A program made the translations under genes and the position numbers. A DNA stretch of 60,192 bases from Chloroflexota bacterium (GTDB lineage: Bacteria; Chloroflexota; UBA6077). The DNA lies in contig JAMCTB010000244.1 in assembly GCA_023380955.1 (NCBI GenBank), positions 1 through 60,192 on the forward strand, in the 5' to 3' direction. This document shows, in pieces, positions 43,075-52,431 of the stretch (position 1 is its first letter; each line of letters begins with the position of its first letter). The notes under the pieces were generated by a model. It was not told the origin of the DNA and did no database searches. It saw nothing but the letters and a program-made list of their open reading frames with translations.

Positions 43075-44136
43075 ATGGGAGTATTAGCCAAGTATCGTCA
43101 GTATCTACCTCTGACCGAGCGTACGCCGATGATCAGCCTGGAAGAAGGGAGCACGCCCCTGGTGCACGCCCCCCGGCTGGGGCGGGAGTTGGGCTGCGAT
43201 CAGTTGTACTTGAAACTGGAGGGCTGCAATCCCACGGGCTCGTTCAAAGACCGCGGGATGGTGGTAGCAGTGGCCAAGGCGGCAGAGGAGGGCGCGCAAG
43301 GCGTTATCTGCGCCTCCACCGGCAATACCAGCGCTTCGGCTGCGGCCTATGCCGCGCGAGTGGGCCTTCCGGCAGTGGTGCTGGTGCCCGAGGGAAACAT
43401 TGCCCTGGGCAAGCTGGCTCAGGCCATTATCTACGGCGCCAGTGTGCTGGCGATCGACGGCTCCTTCGACCAGGCCCTGCGCATCGTGCGGGCAATGGGC
43501 GAGGAAGGGACCTTCGCCATCGTCAATTCCATCAATCCCTACCGGATTGAGGGGCAGAAGACCGCCGCCTTCGAGGTAAGCGAGCAGTTGGGCCGGGCGC
43601 CGGACATCCTCGCCATCCCCGTCGGCAATGCCGGCAATATCACGGCCTACTGGAAGGGCTTCAAAGAGGCGCACGACCGCGGTATGACCTGCAGCCTGCC
43701 CCGTATGCTGGGCTTCCAGGCCGAGGGCGCGGCCCCCATCGTTCGAGGCAAGGTGGTGGAGCATCCACAGACCGTCGCCACCGCCATCCGCATCGGCAAC
43801 CCTGCCAGTTGGCGGACGGCTGAGGCGGCACGTGACGAGTCCGGCGGCCGGATCGACGCGGTCAGCGATGAAGAGATACTCGCCGCTTACCGGCGGCTGG
43901 CCCAGTGGGAAGGGGTGTTCGGGGAGCCGGCATCGGCGGCATCGGTGGCCGGGCTGTGGAAGCTAGTGAAGAGTGGCCAGCTCGACCTGGCCGGAAAGAC
44001 CGCGGTATGCATCATCACCGGCAGTGGCCTCAAGGACCCCGACAGGGCAGTGAAGGCCGGGGAGCAGGTGTATCACCTGCCCGCTGATGAGGGCGCAATC
44101 CGCCGATGGCTGGCCGATCTGGGGAAGGTGACCTGA
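43075..44136 (+). CDS. thrC: Threonine synthase
   Basis: This 353-residue PLP enzyme converts O-phosphohomoserine to threonine. The N-terminus ISLEEGSTPLVHAPRLG and the PLP-lysine motif LEGCNPTGSFKDRGM near residue 50 are clear, followed by ASTGNTSASAAAYAAR and a phosphate loop IPVGNAGN. I prefer the ATG at 43075 because the family normally begins near Y-x-x-LP-TE-TP; the ATG at 43042 lies inside the preceding gene. It ends one base before thrB. Confidence 0.94.
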   Translation: MGVLAKYRQYLPLTERTPMISLEEGSTPLVHAPRLGRELGCDQLYLKLEGCNPTGSFKDRGMVVAVAKAAEEGAQGVICASTGNTSASAAAYAARVGLPAVVLVPEGNIALGKLAQAIIYGASVLAIDGSFDQALRIVRAMGEEGTFAIVNSINPYRIEGQKTAAFEVSEQLGRAPDILAIPVGNAGNITAYWKGFKEAHDRGMTCSLPRMLGFQAEGAAPIVRGKVVEHPQTVATAIRIGNPASWRTAEAARDESGGRIDAVSDEEILAAYRRLAQWEGVFGEPASAASVAGLWKLVKSGQLDLAGKTAVCIITGSGLKDPDRAVKAGEQVYHLPADEGAIRRWLADLGKVT

Positions 44137-44137
44137 A

Positions 44138-45046
44138 ATGAAGGCCGTCCGGGTGCAGGTCCCCGCCAGCACCGCCAACCTGGGTCCGGGATTCGACTGT
44201 ATGGGGATGGCGGTGAAGCTCTTCAACTACATAACGCTGGAGCGCGACGATCATTTCGAGATCGAGATACGCGGCGAGGGGTGCACCGAGCTGCCGCGTT
44301 CAGAATGCAACCTGGTCTACCGCTCGGTGAGGCTGCTTTACGAGACCGTGGGCAGGGAGGTACCGCCTCTACGGATAAGGCTGGAGAACTACATCCCGCT
44401 CGCCCGCGGCCTGGGGAGCAGTGCTGCCGCCACGGTTGGCGCGCTGGTAGCGGCCAACGAGCTCAACGGCCGGCTGCTCTCCCCCCTGCAGCTCATCAAG
44501 CTAGCGAACCAGTTGGAGGGGCACGTCGACAACGCGGCCGCGTCGCTGCTTGGGGGCGCGGTGCTGTCCCTGGTGGAAGGCGACCAGCTCGTGTTCACGG
44601 CCATCAAGGTGCCGGCGTCGCTGCGGGCCGTCGTATTCGTGCCGGGCTTCCAGATGCCGACGAAAGAGGCGCGGGCGGTGCTGCCGGAGCAGGTGAGCCG
44701 GGCCGACGCCGTGCACAACGCGGCCCGGGTGGGCCTGCTGGTGGTGGCTCTGATGGGCGGGAGGCTGGAGCTGCTGCGCACCGCGACGCAGGACCGGCTG
44801 CACCAGCCCTACCGGCAGAAGCTGTTCCCAGAGATGAGTGCGTTGTTCGAGGCGGCGCGCGAGGCCGGCGCGCTGGGGGCTTTCTTAAGCGGGGCCGGGT
44901 CGACTATACTGGCCCTGACAGGTGAGGATCCGGAGCCGGTGGCGAAGGCGGTTGATGCGGCGGCGACCCGTCTGGGAGTGAGCGGCCAGACCATCATTAC
45001 CGGGATATCGCAATACGGAGCACGGGTCATATCTACACGAGAGTAG
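44138..45046 (+). CDS. thrB: Homoserine kinase
   Basis: This 302-residue GHMP kinase phosphorylates homoserine. It starts VRVQVPASTANLGPGFDCMG, has the ATP loop IPLARGLGSSAAATVGAL near residue 90 and a C-terminal FLSGAGSTILAL. It begins one base after the thrC stop and is followed by lysC after 9 bp, so the whole threonine branch is one transcription unit. Confidence 0.95.
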   Translation: MKAVRVQVPASTANLGPGFDCMGMAVKLFNYITLERDDHFEIEIRGEGCTELPRSECNLVYRSVRLLYETVGREVPPLRIRLENYIPLARGLGSSAAATVGALVAANELNGRLLSPLQLIKLANQLEGHVDNAAASLLGGAVLSLVEGDQLVFTAIKVPASLRAVVFVPGFQMPTKEARAVLPEQVSRADAVHNAARVGLLVVALMGGRLELLRTATQDRLHQPYRQKLFPEMSALFEAAREAGALGAFLSGAGSTILALTGEDPEPVAKAVDAAATRLGVSGQTIITGISQYGARVISTRE

Positions 45047-45055
45047 GGAGAGAGC

Positions 45056-46279
45056 ATGAGTCTGCTCGTTCAGAAATTCGGCGGCACATCCGTAGCTAAT
45101 CCGGATCGCATTCGGGCGGTGGCTGCGCGGGTATTGCGGACCCAGCAAGAGGGCCACGAGGTGGTGGTCGTTGTATCGGCGATGGGCGATACCACCGACG
45201 ATCTCATCGCGCTGGCGAGGCAGGTCGCGGAACAGCCCAGCGACCGGGAGCTCGATCTGCTACTGTCCACCGGCGAGACGGTGTCCTGCACGCTGATGGC
45301 GATGGCCTTCCGCGCGATGGGGCAGGAGGCAGTGGCCCTGACCGGGGCACAGGCCGGGATCATCACCGACAACTCCCATCGTCGGGCGCGCATCGTAGCG
45401 GTGGACCCGCAGCGGGTGACGCAAGAGCTGGAGAAGGGCCGCACCGTCATCGTCGCCGGCTTTCAGGGCATCACCGACGGGTCGGACATAACCACGCTGG
45501 GCCGCGGAGGGTCCGATACCACGGCCGTGGCGCTGGCAGCCGGCCTTCACGCCGATCGCTGCGAGATTTACACCGACGTGGATGGGGTCTTCACCGCCGA
45601 CCCGCGTGTCGAGCCGAGGGCGCGCAAGCTCGACGAAATCTCTTATGAGGAAATGCTGGAGCTGGCCAAGCTGGGGGCGCGGGTGATGCATCCGAGGGCG
45701 GTGGAGCTGGGTGAAGCGTACCATCTCCCCATTGTGGTGAGGTCGAGCTTCAATGACAATCTGGGCACGCTCATAACGGGAGGTAAGCAGATGGAATATC
45801 GCAGGAAGGTGCGGGGCATCGCCCACGACCCCGACGTGGCCAAGATCACAGTCGTTGGCATCAAGGACCGGCCGGGCGTCGCCTCCAAGATCTTCGTTCC
45901 GCTGGCCGACGCTGGGGTGAATGTGGATGTGATCGTACAGGGCACGGCGGTGGACGGCGTCGCTCACCTCTCGTTCACCGTATCCAAAGACGATCTGGGC
46001 AAGGCAGTCAGCCTCATTAAGAATCTGCTTGGAGAGATCGGGGCGCAAACGGTGCTGTCGTCTCCCGGCCTGGCCAAGGTGTCCATCGTGGGCACCGGCA
46101 TTCAGTACACGCCGGGGTATGCGGCCCGCATGTTCCAGGTGTTGGGCGACCACAATATCAACATCGAGGGCATCACCACTAGTGACATCCGTATCACCTG
46201 CCTGATCGACCAATCTAGAGTACAGGAGGCCGTGCAGGCTCTGCACGAGGCCTTCATACTGGACCAGCCCGTTACTTAA
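45056..46279 (+). CDS. lysC: Aspartate kinase
   Basis: This 407-residue aspartokinase supplies aspartyl phosphate to the Lys/Thr/Met branches. It begins VQKFGGTSVANPDRIRAVA and has TLGRGGSDTTAVALAA and TDVDGVFTADPR. The C-terminal half has two ACT repeats (KITVVGIKDRPGVASKIF and KVSIVGTGIQYTPGYAARMF), which usually bind lysine and/or threonine. It is monofunctional. The ATG has GGGAGAG upstream. Confidence 0.95.
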   Translation: MSLLVQKFGGTSVANPDRIRAVAARVLRTQQEGHEVVVVVSAMGDTTDDLIALARQVAEQPSDRELDLLLSTGETVSCTLMAMAFRAMGQEAVALTGAQAGIITDNSHRRARIVAVDPQRVTQELEKGRTVIVAGFQGITDGSDITTLGRGGSDTTAVALAAGLHADRCEIYTDVDGVFTADPRVEPRARKLDEISYEEMLELAKLGARVMHPRAVELGEAYHLPIVVRSSFNDNLGTLITGGKQMEYRRKVRGIAHDPDVAKITVVGIKDRPGVASKIFVPLADAGVNVDVIVQGTAVDGVAHLSFTVSKDDLGKAVSLIKNLLGEIGAQTVLSSPGLAKVSIVGTGIQYTPGYAARMFQVLGDHNINIEGITTSDIRITCLIDQSRVQEAVQALHEAFILDQPVT

Positions 46280-46327
46280 TCCGACGTGTCTGGCCGGCAA
46301 CGATGTAACACACCGAGGTAGCACTTA

Positions 46328-48283
46328 TTGGAACCCATTCGCTCGTTGGAGGAGCCACTAGAAGAACCCGTCCGCCATCCATATACCGGGCGCATCCTGC
46401 TCTTCAGGCTAGGGTGCTTCCTGCTCTTTTTGGCGCTCGCCGCGCGACTTTTCTGGCTGCAGATACTGGAAGGCGATCTTTATCGCGTCAAGGCCGATGA
46501 CAACCGCTTCCGCCAGCTCGCCATTTCTGCCCCCCGTGGCGTGATGTACGACCGCAATGGTCTGTTGTTGATACGTAACCGTCCTTCTTACGCCGTTTCG
46601 GTCATTCCGGCCGACCTTCCATCCGATCCGAAGCCGGTGATCCAGCGCTTGAGCCACTTGCTGGAGATGTCGACCGAAGACATCGAGCACCGTCTGCAGC
46701 CGGCGCCAAAGGGGGAACGCACCACTGACGATTTTTCGCCCGTCTCCATCAAGAACGACGTCCAGGTCAAGCTGGCCCTCACCATCGAGGAGCGTAGCCT
46801 CGAACTGCCAGGTGTCCACATCGAGGTCAAATCGCGCCGGGAGTACCCGGATGGCCAAATCACCTCCCATCTACTGGGCTACGTGAGCCGTGTCTCCAAA
46901 GAGCAGTACGATAAGCTGAAGGACGACCGCACCCACAAGTACAGCGCGAACGACGATGTGGGACAGACTGGACTGGAGGCCACGCAGGAGTCCTGGCTGC
47001 GAGGCATACCGGGCCAGCGCCAACTGGTCGTGAACGCCTCCGGGCAGGAAGTGGCCCAGCTATCCCAGATCGATGCCGAGCCGGGCAAGAACCTTCGGCT
47101 GACCATCGACTTGGCCCTGCAGCGCGAGATCATCAGTATTCTCGACAAGCATATGAAAGACTACAAATCGGCGACGGCGATAGCGATGGACCCCCGCAAC
47201 GGCCAGGTCCTGGCGATGGTGACGTTGCCGACCTACGACAACAATCTGTTCTCGCAAGGGATCTCGCAGGAGCAGTTTGATCAGTTAGTGAAGGACGATG
47301 CGCGCCCCCTGGTGAACCACGCCATCAGCGATGTGTATCCCCCTGGCTCCGTTTTCAAGGTCATTGTGGCCTCGGGAGCGCTTCAGGACGGCGTGGTCAC
47401 CCGCTATACTCAGGCCTTTTGCCCCGGATACATAATCGTCCCGCACTGGCTCGACCCGAACATAGGGACCAAGCTGCCCTGTTGGGCACCGCACGGGACG
47501 CAAGACTTGATCAGCGGCCTCGCCAACTCGTGCGATGTTTACTTCTACTATCTGGGCGGCGGGCCACCGCGCGGCGAATGGGAAGGACTGGGCGTCGACC
47601 GCATCAACAAATGGGCGCGGGCGTTCGGTCTGGGGCAGCCGACGGGGATCGATTTGCCGGCGGAAGCATCGGGCAACGTTCCGGACGATGCCTGGAAGCG
47701 GAAGACGTTCAAAGAGCCGTGGTACAAGGGCGATACCTACAACCTGTCCATCGGCCAGGGCTTCGTCACCGTGACGCCACTCCAGATGCTGAATGTCATA
47801 ACCGTCATCGCCAATGGAGGGGCGCTCTATCGCCCGCAACTGGTGCTGGATGTGGAGGACGCCTCCGGCAAAGTGGTGCGCCCGTTCCAGCCGGATGTGA
47901 TCCGCAAAGTGCCGGTGTCGCCAGAGTACTTGGGCTACGTCGCGCAGGGGATGCGCGCCGGTATGCTGGTCAACACCCACACGCCCGAAGGCACGTCGTA
48001 TGTCGGCACTTCTTACACCGCCGAAATCCCGGAAGTGCCCATGGCAGGCAAAACCGGTACAGCCGAGTACGGCGAGCCCGACGAGAAGGGCAAGATGAAG
48101 ACGCACGGCTGGTTCGCCGCCTTCGCTCCCTACGGCAATCCCGAGATAGCCGTCCTGGTGTTCGTCCAGAACGGCGGTGCGACGGACGCTTCCGAGCGGG
48201 TGGAGGACATTATGCGCTACTACTTCCGTCTGCCGCAACAGCCCGAGGACACACGGGTGAAGCCAAATACCGCTGTGCATTAG
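46328..48283 (+). CDS. mrdA: Penicillin-binding protein 2 (MrdA), elongasome transpeptidase
   Basis: This 651-residue class B PBP has one N-terminal membrane helix (about residues 24-44), a pedestal with RGVMYDRNGLLLIRNRPSY, and a transpeptidase domain. The motifs are S-x-x-K in YPPGSVFKVI, S-x-D in LANSCDVYFYYL and KTG in MAGKTGTAEYG. It crosslinks peptidoglycan during elongation. The start appears to be a TTG at 46328 after GAGGTAG. RodA follows after 13 bp, the expected partner. Confidence 0.93.
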   Translation: MEPIRSLEEPLEEPVRHPYTGRILLFRLGCFLLFLALAARLFWLQILEGDLYRVKADDNRFRQLAISAPRGVMYDRNGLLLIRNRPSYAVSVIPADLPSDPKPVIQRLSHLLEMSTEDIEHRLQPAPKGERTTDDFSPVSIKNDVQVKLALTIEERSLELPGVHIEVKSRREYPDGQITSHLLGYVSRVSKEQYDKLKDDRTHKYSANDDVGQTGLEATQESWLRGIPGQRQLVVNASGQEVAQLSQIDAEPGKNLRLTIDLALQREIISILDKHMKDYKSATAIAMDPRNGQVLAMVTLPTYDNNLFSQGISQEQFDQLVKDDARPLVNHAISDVYPPGSVFKVIVASGALQDGVVTRYTQAFCPGYIIVPHWLDPNIGTKLPCWAPHGTQDLISGLANSCDVYFYYLGGGPPRGEWEGLGVDRINKWARAFGLGQPTGIDLPAEASGNVPDDAWKRKTFKEPWYKGDTYNLSIGQGFVTVTPLQMLNVITVIANGGALYRPQLVLDVEDASGKVVRPFQPDVIRKVPVSPEYLGYVAQGMRAGMLVNTHTPEGTSYVGTSYTAEIPEVPMAGKTGTAEYGEPDEKGKMKTHGWFAAFAPYGNPEIAVLVFVQNGGATDASERVEDIMRYYFRLPQQPEDTRVKPNTAVH

Positions 48284-48296
48284 GATGATGGACTAG

Positions 48297-49400
48297 TTGG
48301 AACGAGACCAGTGGAAACAGTTTGACTTTCTGCTGATGGCGGTGGTGCTGGTGCTTGTCGGCTGGGGGCTGGCAATGATCTACAGCGCCACCTACCGGCT
48401 CTCCGGCACGCCTGCTGTCGACCCCCGCGTGTACCAGCAGGCCGTCTTCCTGGCCGTGGGGCTGCTGGCAGCAGCCGTCGTCCTCTTCATCGATTACAAC
48501 CTGTTCCGAGACTTCGCGATGCCGATATACATAGTTGGCGTGCTCTCGCTGGCCGGGGTTCTCGTCATCGGTCAGATCACGCACGGCTCGCAGCGCTGGG
48601 TTGACCTGGGCTTCTTCAGCATTCAGCCTTCCGAGCCGGCGAAGCTGACTGTGATAATCGGTCTCAGCCGCTACCTCGCCGACCACGAGGACCAGATCCA
48701 CGAGTTCAAGCATATCCTGGTAACGCTGCTGATGGCCGCCATCCCCGCCGGCCTCACCCTGGCCCAGCCGGATATGACCACGGCTGCCGTTTACATCGCC
48801 ATCTGGCTTGGCATGGCGGTGATGGCAGGCATGCGCTTCTGGCATACCATGGCCCTGACCTGTTTCGGCATCGCGACCGGCCCTCTGGCGTGGATGTTCA
48901 TGCACGATTACCAGCGCGACCGCGTGCGGGTCTTCTTGGGCCTCGAGGACGATCCCACCGGCAAGGGCTACAATGCCATCCAGGCGGTCATCGGCGTCGG
49001 GGCCGGCGGCTGGTTCGGCCGCGGCTTCACCAGCGGCACCCAGAGCCAGTTGCACTTCCTGCGGGTCCAGTATGCCGACTACATATTCTCGGTACTGGCG
49101 GAGGAATTGGGATTCATAGGAGCCTTGGCCCTGTTTTTCATCTTCCTGTTTCTATGCTGGCGGTGTCTTGGCGTAGCCGGACGCTGCCCACAGACTTTTC
49201 CCAGGCTGGTGGTCACCGGGGTGGTAGTGATGTTCGCCTTTCAAGTCTTCGTCAACATTGGGATGAACATCGGGCTGCTGCCCCCCGCCGGCGTCACCCT
49301 GCCTTTCATCAGCTACGGAGGAAGCTCACTGATTACCGCCCTCGCCGCCGTAGGGCTGGTCCAGAACGTAGCCCTGCGGCGGCGGGAAGAGCGGCGCTGA
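48297..49400 (+). CDS. rodA: RodA/FtsW-family peptidoglycan glycosyltransferase (RodA)
   Basis: This 367-residue SEDS polymerase has about ten helices. Family segments IQPSEPAKLTVII, GWFGRGFTSGTQSQLHFLRVQYADYIFSVLAEELGF (positions about 235-275) and GVTLPFISYGGSSLI are clear. It works with PBP2 in cell-wall elongation. The start is a TTG at 48297. That mrdA-rodA runs directly into gcvPA implies read-through into glycine metabolism. Confidence 0.93.
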   Translation: MERDQWKQFDFLLMAVVLVLVGWGLAMIYSATYRLSGTPAVDPRVYQQAVFLAVGLLAAAVVLFIDYNLFRDFAMPIYIVGVLSLAGVLVIGQITHGSQRWVDLGFFSIQPSEPAKLTVIIGLSRYLADHEDQIHEFKHILVTLLMAAIPAGLTLAQPDMTTAAVYIAIWLGMAVMAGMRFWHTMALTCFGIATGPLAWMFMHDYQRDRVRVFLGLEDDPTGKGYNAIQAVIGVGAGGWFGRGFTSGTQSQLHFLRVQYADYIFSVLAEELGFIGALALFFIFLFLCWRCLGVAGRCPQTFPRLVVTGVVVMFAFQVFVNIGMNIGLLPPAGVTLPFISYGGSSLITALAAVGLVQNVALRRREERR

Positions 49401-49410
49401 GGGTACGAAG

Positions 49411-50754
49411 TTGTCATACCTTCCGAACACCGATGCTGACCGTGCGGCAATGCTGCAGGCCATCGGCCTGGAGTCGGTCGAGCCGCTGTTCTCCCGCATC
49501 CCCGCCGACCGGCGCGACCCCGCGCTGAAGCTGCCGCCACCGCTATCGGAGCCGGAACTGCTCGCCGAGATGCAGGCGATGTCGGAGAGCGACCGCTCTC
49601 TGAGGCAGATGGCGTGCTTCCGAGGCGGCGGCGCCTATCACCACTTCGTGCCGAGCGCGGTCGGGGCCATCACCTCCCGAAGCGAGTTCTACACTTCCTA
49701 CACACCGTATCAACCCGAGGTCAGCCAGGGCAATCTCCAGGCCATCTTCGAGTTCCAGAGCCTAGTGTGTGAGCTCACGGGGATGGAGGTGGCCAACGCC
49801 TCGATGTACGACGGTTCGAGCGCCCTGGCGGAAGCCGCGCTGATGGCCGCCGGCATCACCAAGCGGCGGAGAGTGGTGACCGTCGACAGCATGCACCCCG
49901 AATACCGGCGCGTGGTGGAAACGTATTTCGGCGGGCAGGGACTGGTTCTGCAGACGATAGCCAGCGCCGGGGGCCTGCTGCCGGCGCTGGCCGCGGATCG
50001 ATCTGTGGATGGCGAGACGGCTGCTTTGCTCGTGCAGCAGCCGAATGTCTTCGGGTGTATCGAAGACCTGGAGGCCCTGGCCGAGGCAGCGCACAGGCAC
50101 GGGGCGCTCCTGGTGGTCGCGGCTAACCCGATTGCGCTGGGCCTGCTCCGGCCGCCGGGGGAGTGCGGCGCCGACATCGTGGTGGGGGAGGGGCAGCCGC
50201 TGGGCCTTCCCGTGAGCTACGGCGGCCCGTACCTAGGGCTGATGGCCACGCGGGCGGCATATATGCGCCAGTTGCCGGGGCGTCTGGTAGGGATGACCAA
50301 CGACGACCGCGGCCAGCGGGGTTATGTCCTGACCCTGCAGGCGCGCGAGCAGCACATCCGCCGCGAGCGGGCCACCTCCAATATTTGCACCAACGAAGGG
50401 CTGTGCGCTCTGGCGGCCACGGTGTACCTATCTTTGCTGGGACCGCAGGGCTTGCGCCAGGTTGCCGAGCTGTGCCTCCGCAAGGCGCACTACGCCGCCG
50501 GGCAGATAGCGGCCCTGCCCGGCTTCTCCCTGGCGTATGCTGCCCCCTTCTTCCACGAGTTCGTCCTGCGTTGCCCGCGCCCCCCGGCCGAGATCAATGC
50601 CCGGCTGCGCGAGGCCGGCATTCTCGGCGGGCTCGAGCTGGGCGCGTGGTATCCCGATCTGGCGGACTCGATGCTCCTGTGTGTGACCGAGATGGTCAGC
50701 CGCGGGCAGATCGACCATCTCGTCGACATGCTACGTGAGGAGGCGCGGCGATGA
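49411..50754 (+). CDS. gcvPA: Glycine dehydrogenase (decarboxylating) subunit 1
   Basis: This 447-residue N-terminal half of the glycine-cleavage P-protein begins [25 protein letters not shown] and has [19 protein letters not shown] and [18 protein letters not shown], characteristic of GcvPA. It pairs with GcvPB to decarboxylate glycine. The TTG start at 49411 has GAGGG seven bases upstream, 10 bp after rodA. T-, H- and L-proteins are not in the window. Confidence 0.94.
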   Translation: MSYLPNTDADRAAMLQAIGLESVEPLFSRIPADRRDPALKLPPPLSEPELLAEMQAMSESDRSLRQMACFRGGGAYHHFVPSAVGAITSRSEFYTSYTPYQPEVSQGNLQAIFEFQSLVCELTGMEVANASMYDGSSALAEAALMAAGITKRRRVVTVDSMHPEYRRVVETYFGGQGLVLQTIASAGGLLPALAADRSVDGETAALLVQQPNVFGCIEDLEALAEAAHRHGALLVVAANPIALGLLRPPGECGADIVVGEGQPLGLPVSYGGPYLGLMATRAAYMRQLPGRLVGMTNDDRGQRGYVLTLQAREQHIRRERATSNICTNEGLCALAATVYLSLLGPQGLRQVAELCLRKAHYAAGQIAALPGFSLAYAAPFFHEFVLRCPRPPAEINARLREAGILGGLELGAWYPDLADSMLLCVTEMVSRGQIDHLVDMLREEARR

Positions 50755-52214
50755 AAATAGTGGAGCCCACCGTCTTCGAGTTGAGCGCGGCGGGCCGGAC
50801 GGGTTTCTCCCTGCCCGCCAGCGACGTGCCCGAGCAGCCCCTGGACGAGCTACTGCCGGCCCGCTACCGGCGGTCCGGCCTCGGCCTGCCCGAGATGTCG
50901 GAGATCGATGTGGTAAGGCACTTCACCCGCCTATCCCAGATGAATTTTGGAGTCGATACCAACTTCTACCCGCTCGGGTCCTGCACCATGAAATATAACC
51001 CTAAGATCAATGAGGAAGTTGCCGCCCTGTCGGGCCTTGCCGAGCTCCATCCGTACCAGTCGAATGAAGACGCACAGGGCGCCCTGCGGCTGATGTACGA
51101 GCTGCAGGACTTCCTGGCCGAGATCACTGGAATGGCGGCGGTCAGCCTTCAGCCGGCTGCCGGCGCGCAGGGCGAGCTGACCGGGATGCTGATGGTAAGC
51201 GCCTACCACCGTGCCCGAGGCGATGCCCGCCGGCAGGTGCTGGTGCCGGATTCGGCCCACGGCACCAACCCGGCCAGCGCCCACCTCGCCGGGATGGAAG
51301 TGGTCTCACTCAGCTCGGATGCCCGCGGCGGCGTGGACCTGGCGGCCTTGCGCTCGCTGGCCGGCTCGGAAACGGCTGCCATCATGCTGACCGTCCCCAA
51401 CACGCTGGGGCTGCTAGACGAGAACCTCTGCCAGGTCACGGATATCGTGCACAGGTGCGGAGGGCTGGTGTACTGCGATGGGGCTAACCTCAACGCGCTG
51501 CTCGGCCGGGCGCGGCTGGGCGATCTGGGTTGCGACCTGGTGCAAATGAATTTACATAAGACATTCAGCGCTCCTCACGGCGGCGGCGGCCCCGGAGCGG
51601 GCCCGGTAGCGGCCAGGGAGCATCTCGCGCCGTTCCTGCCCGCGCCCCTCGTTGCCTGGCATCCCGGGGGCTACTATCTCGACTACGACCGCCCGCAGTC
51701 TATCGGAAGGATGCGGGCGTTTCACGGCAACTTCCTGGTGCTGGTGAAAGCCTACGCTTACATCCGTTCGCTTGGGGCGGAAGGCCTCCGCCGGGTCAGC
51801 GGCGATGCGGTGCTCAACGCGAACTACCTGCTGAGCCGCGTCCGGCAGGCCTACGACGTCCCCTACGACGAGAGCTGTATGCATGAGTTCGTGGCTTCCG
51901 GGCGACGGCAGAAGGCGCACGGGGTGCGGACCCTGGACATCACTAAGCGGCTGATGGACTTCGGTTTCCATCCCCCCACCGTGTACTTCCCGCTCATCGT
52001 GGAAGAGGCGCTGATGATCGAGCCTACCGAGACGGAGAGCCGCCAGGAGCTGGACCGCTTTGCCGATGCACTGCTGCGCATCGCCGCTGAGGCGGAGCAG
52101 GAGCCGCGGAAAGTGCAGGAGGCACCGCACGCAACTCGCTTCGGAAGAATGGACGAGGTCGCGGCGGCGCGGCGGCCGCGGCTCCGCTGGCAGCCGGAGC
52201 TGGCCGGCGAGTGA
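50751..52214 (+). CDS. gcvPB: Glycine dehydrogenase (decarboxylating) subunit 2
   Basis: This 487-residue C-terminal half of the P-protein carries the PLP lysine in [20 protein letters not shown] and the segments [32 protein letters not shown] and [11 protein letters not shown]. Its ATG overlaps the gcvPA stop (ATGA), giving tight coupling. The split P-protein is typical of archaea and many anaerobic bacteria. The C-terminal 25 residues are Arg/Ala-rich beyond the usual end. Confidence 0.94.
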   Translation: MKIVEPTVFELSAAGRTGFSLPASDVPEQPLDELLPARYRRSGLGLPEMSEIDVVRHFTRLSQMNFGVDTNFYPLGSCTMKYNPKINEEVAALSGLAELHPYQSNEDAQGALRLMYELQDFLAEITGMAAVSLQPAAGAQGELTGMLMVSAYHRARGDARRQVLVPDSAHGTNPASAHLAGMEVVSLSSDARGGVDLAALRSLAGSETAAIMLTVPNTLGLLDENLCQVTDIVHRCGGLVYCDGANLNALLGRARLGDLGCDLVQMNLHKTFSAPHGGGGPGAGPVAAREHLAPFLPAPLVAWHPGGYYLDYDRPQSIGRMRAFHGNFLVLVKAYAYIRSLGAEGLRRVSGDAVLNANYLLSRVRQAYDVPYDESCMHEFVASGRRQKAHGVRTLDITKRLMDFGFHPPTVYFPLIVEEALMIEPTETESRQELDRFADALLRIAAEAEQEPRKVQEAPHATRFGRMDEVAAARRPRLRWQPELAGE

Positions 52215-52293
52215 AACGGCGGAGCGGGCCTTTGCCGGAGATCGGACAGACGGGTTACATAGTCAAGGTTTAGGAAGAAGCCACTGTTCAGTG

Positions 52294-52299
52294 TATAAT
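52294..52299 (+). promoter_or_regulatory. -10 box of the ABC importer operon
   Basis: TATAAT preceded by TG lies 138 bp before the binding-protein start. The -35 is weak (TTAGGA at 18 bp). The long leader (52306-52431) contains GC-rich imperfect repeats, with no recognised riboswitch. Confidence 0.4.
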
Positions 52300-52431
52300 A
52301 TAGTCCAAGCAGGAATTGCAGCACGCGACGCTGTGAGCGCGGTGAGTGCGTTGCTGGCGAAAACCCTCGGCAGCAGGCAACGAGAGCGACTATGCCGAGG
52401 TTGCTAATAGAAACAGGGAGAGGGACGGAAG

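Noticed and set aside
52306..52431. Glycine or other riboswitch in the leader after gcvPB
   Set aside because: No conserved aptamer motif is visible and the downstream gene is a transporter binding protein, not glycine cleavage.
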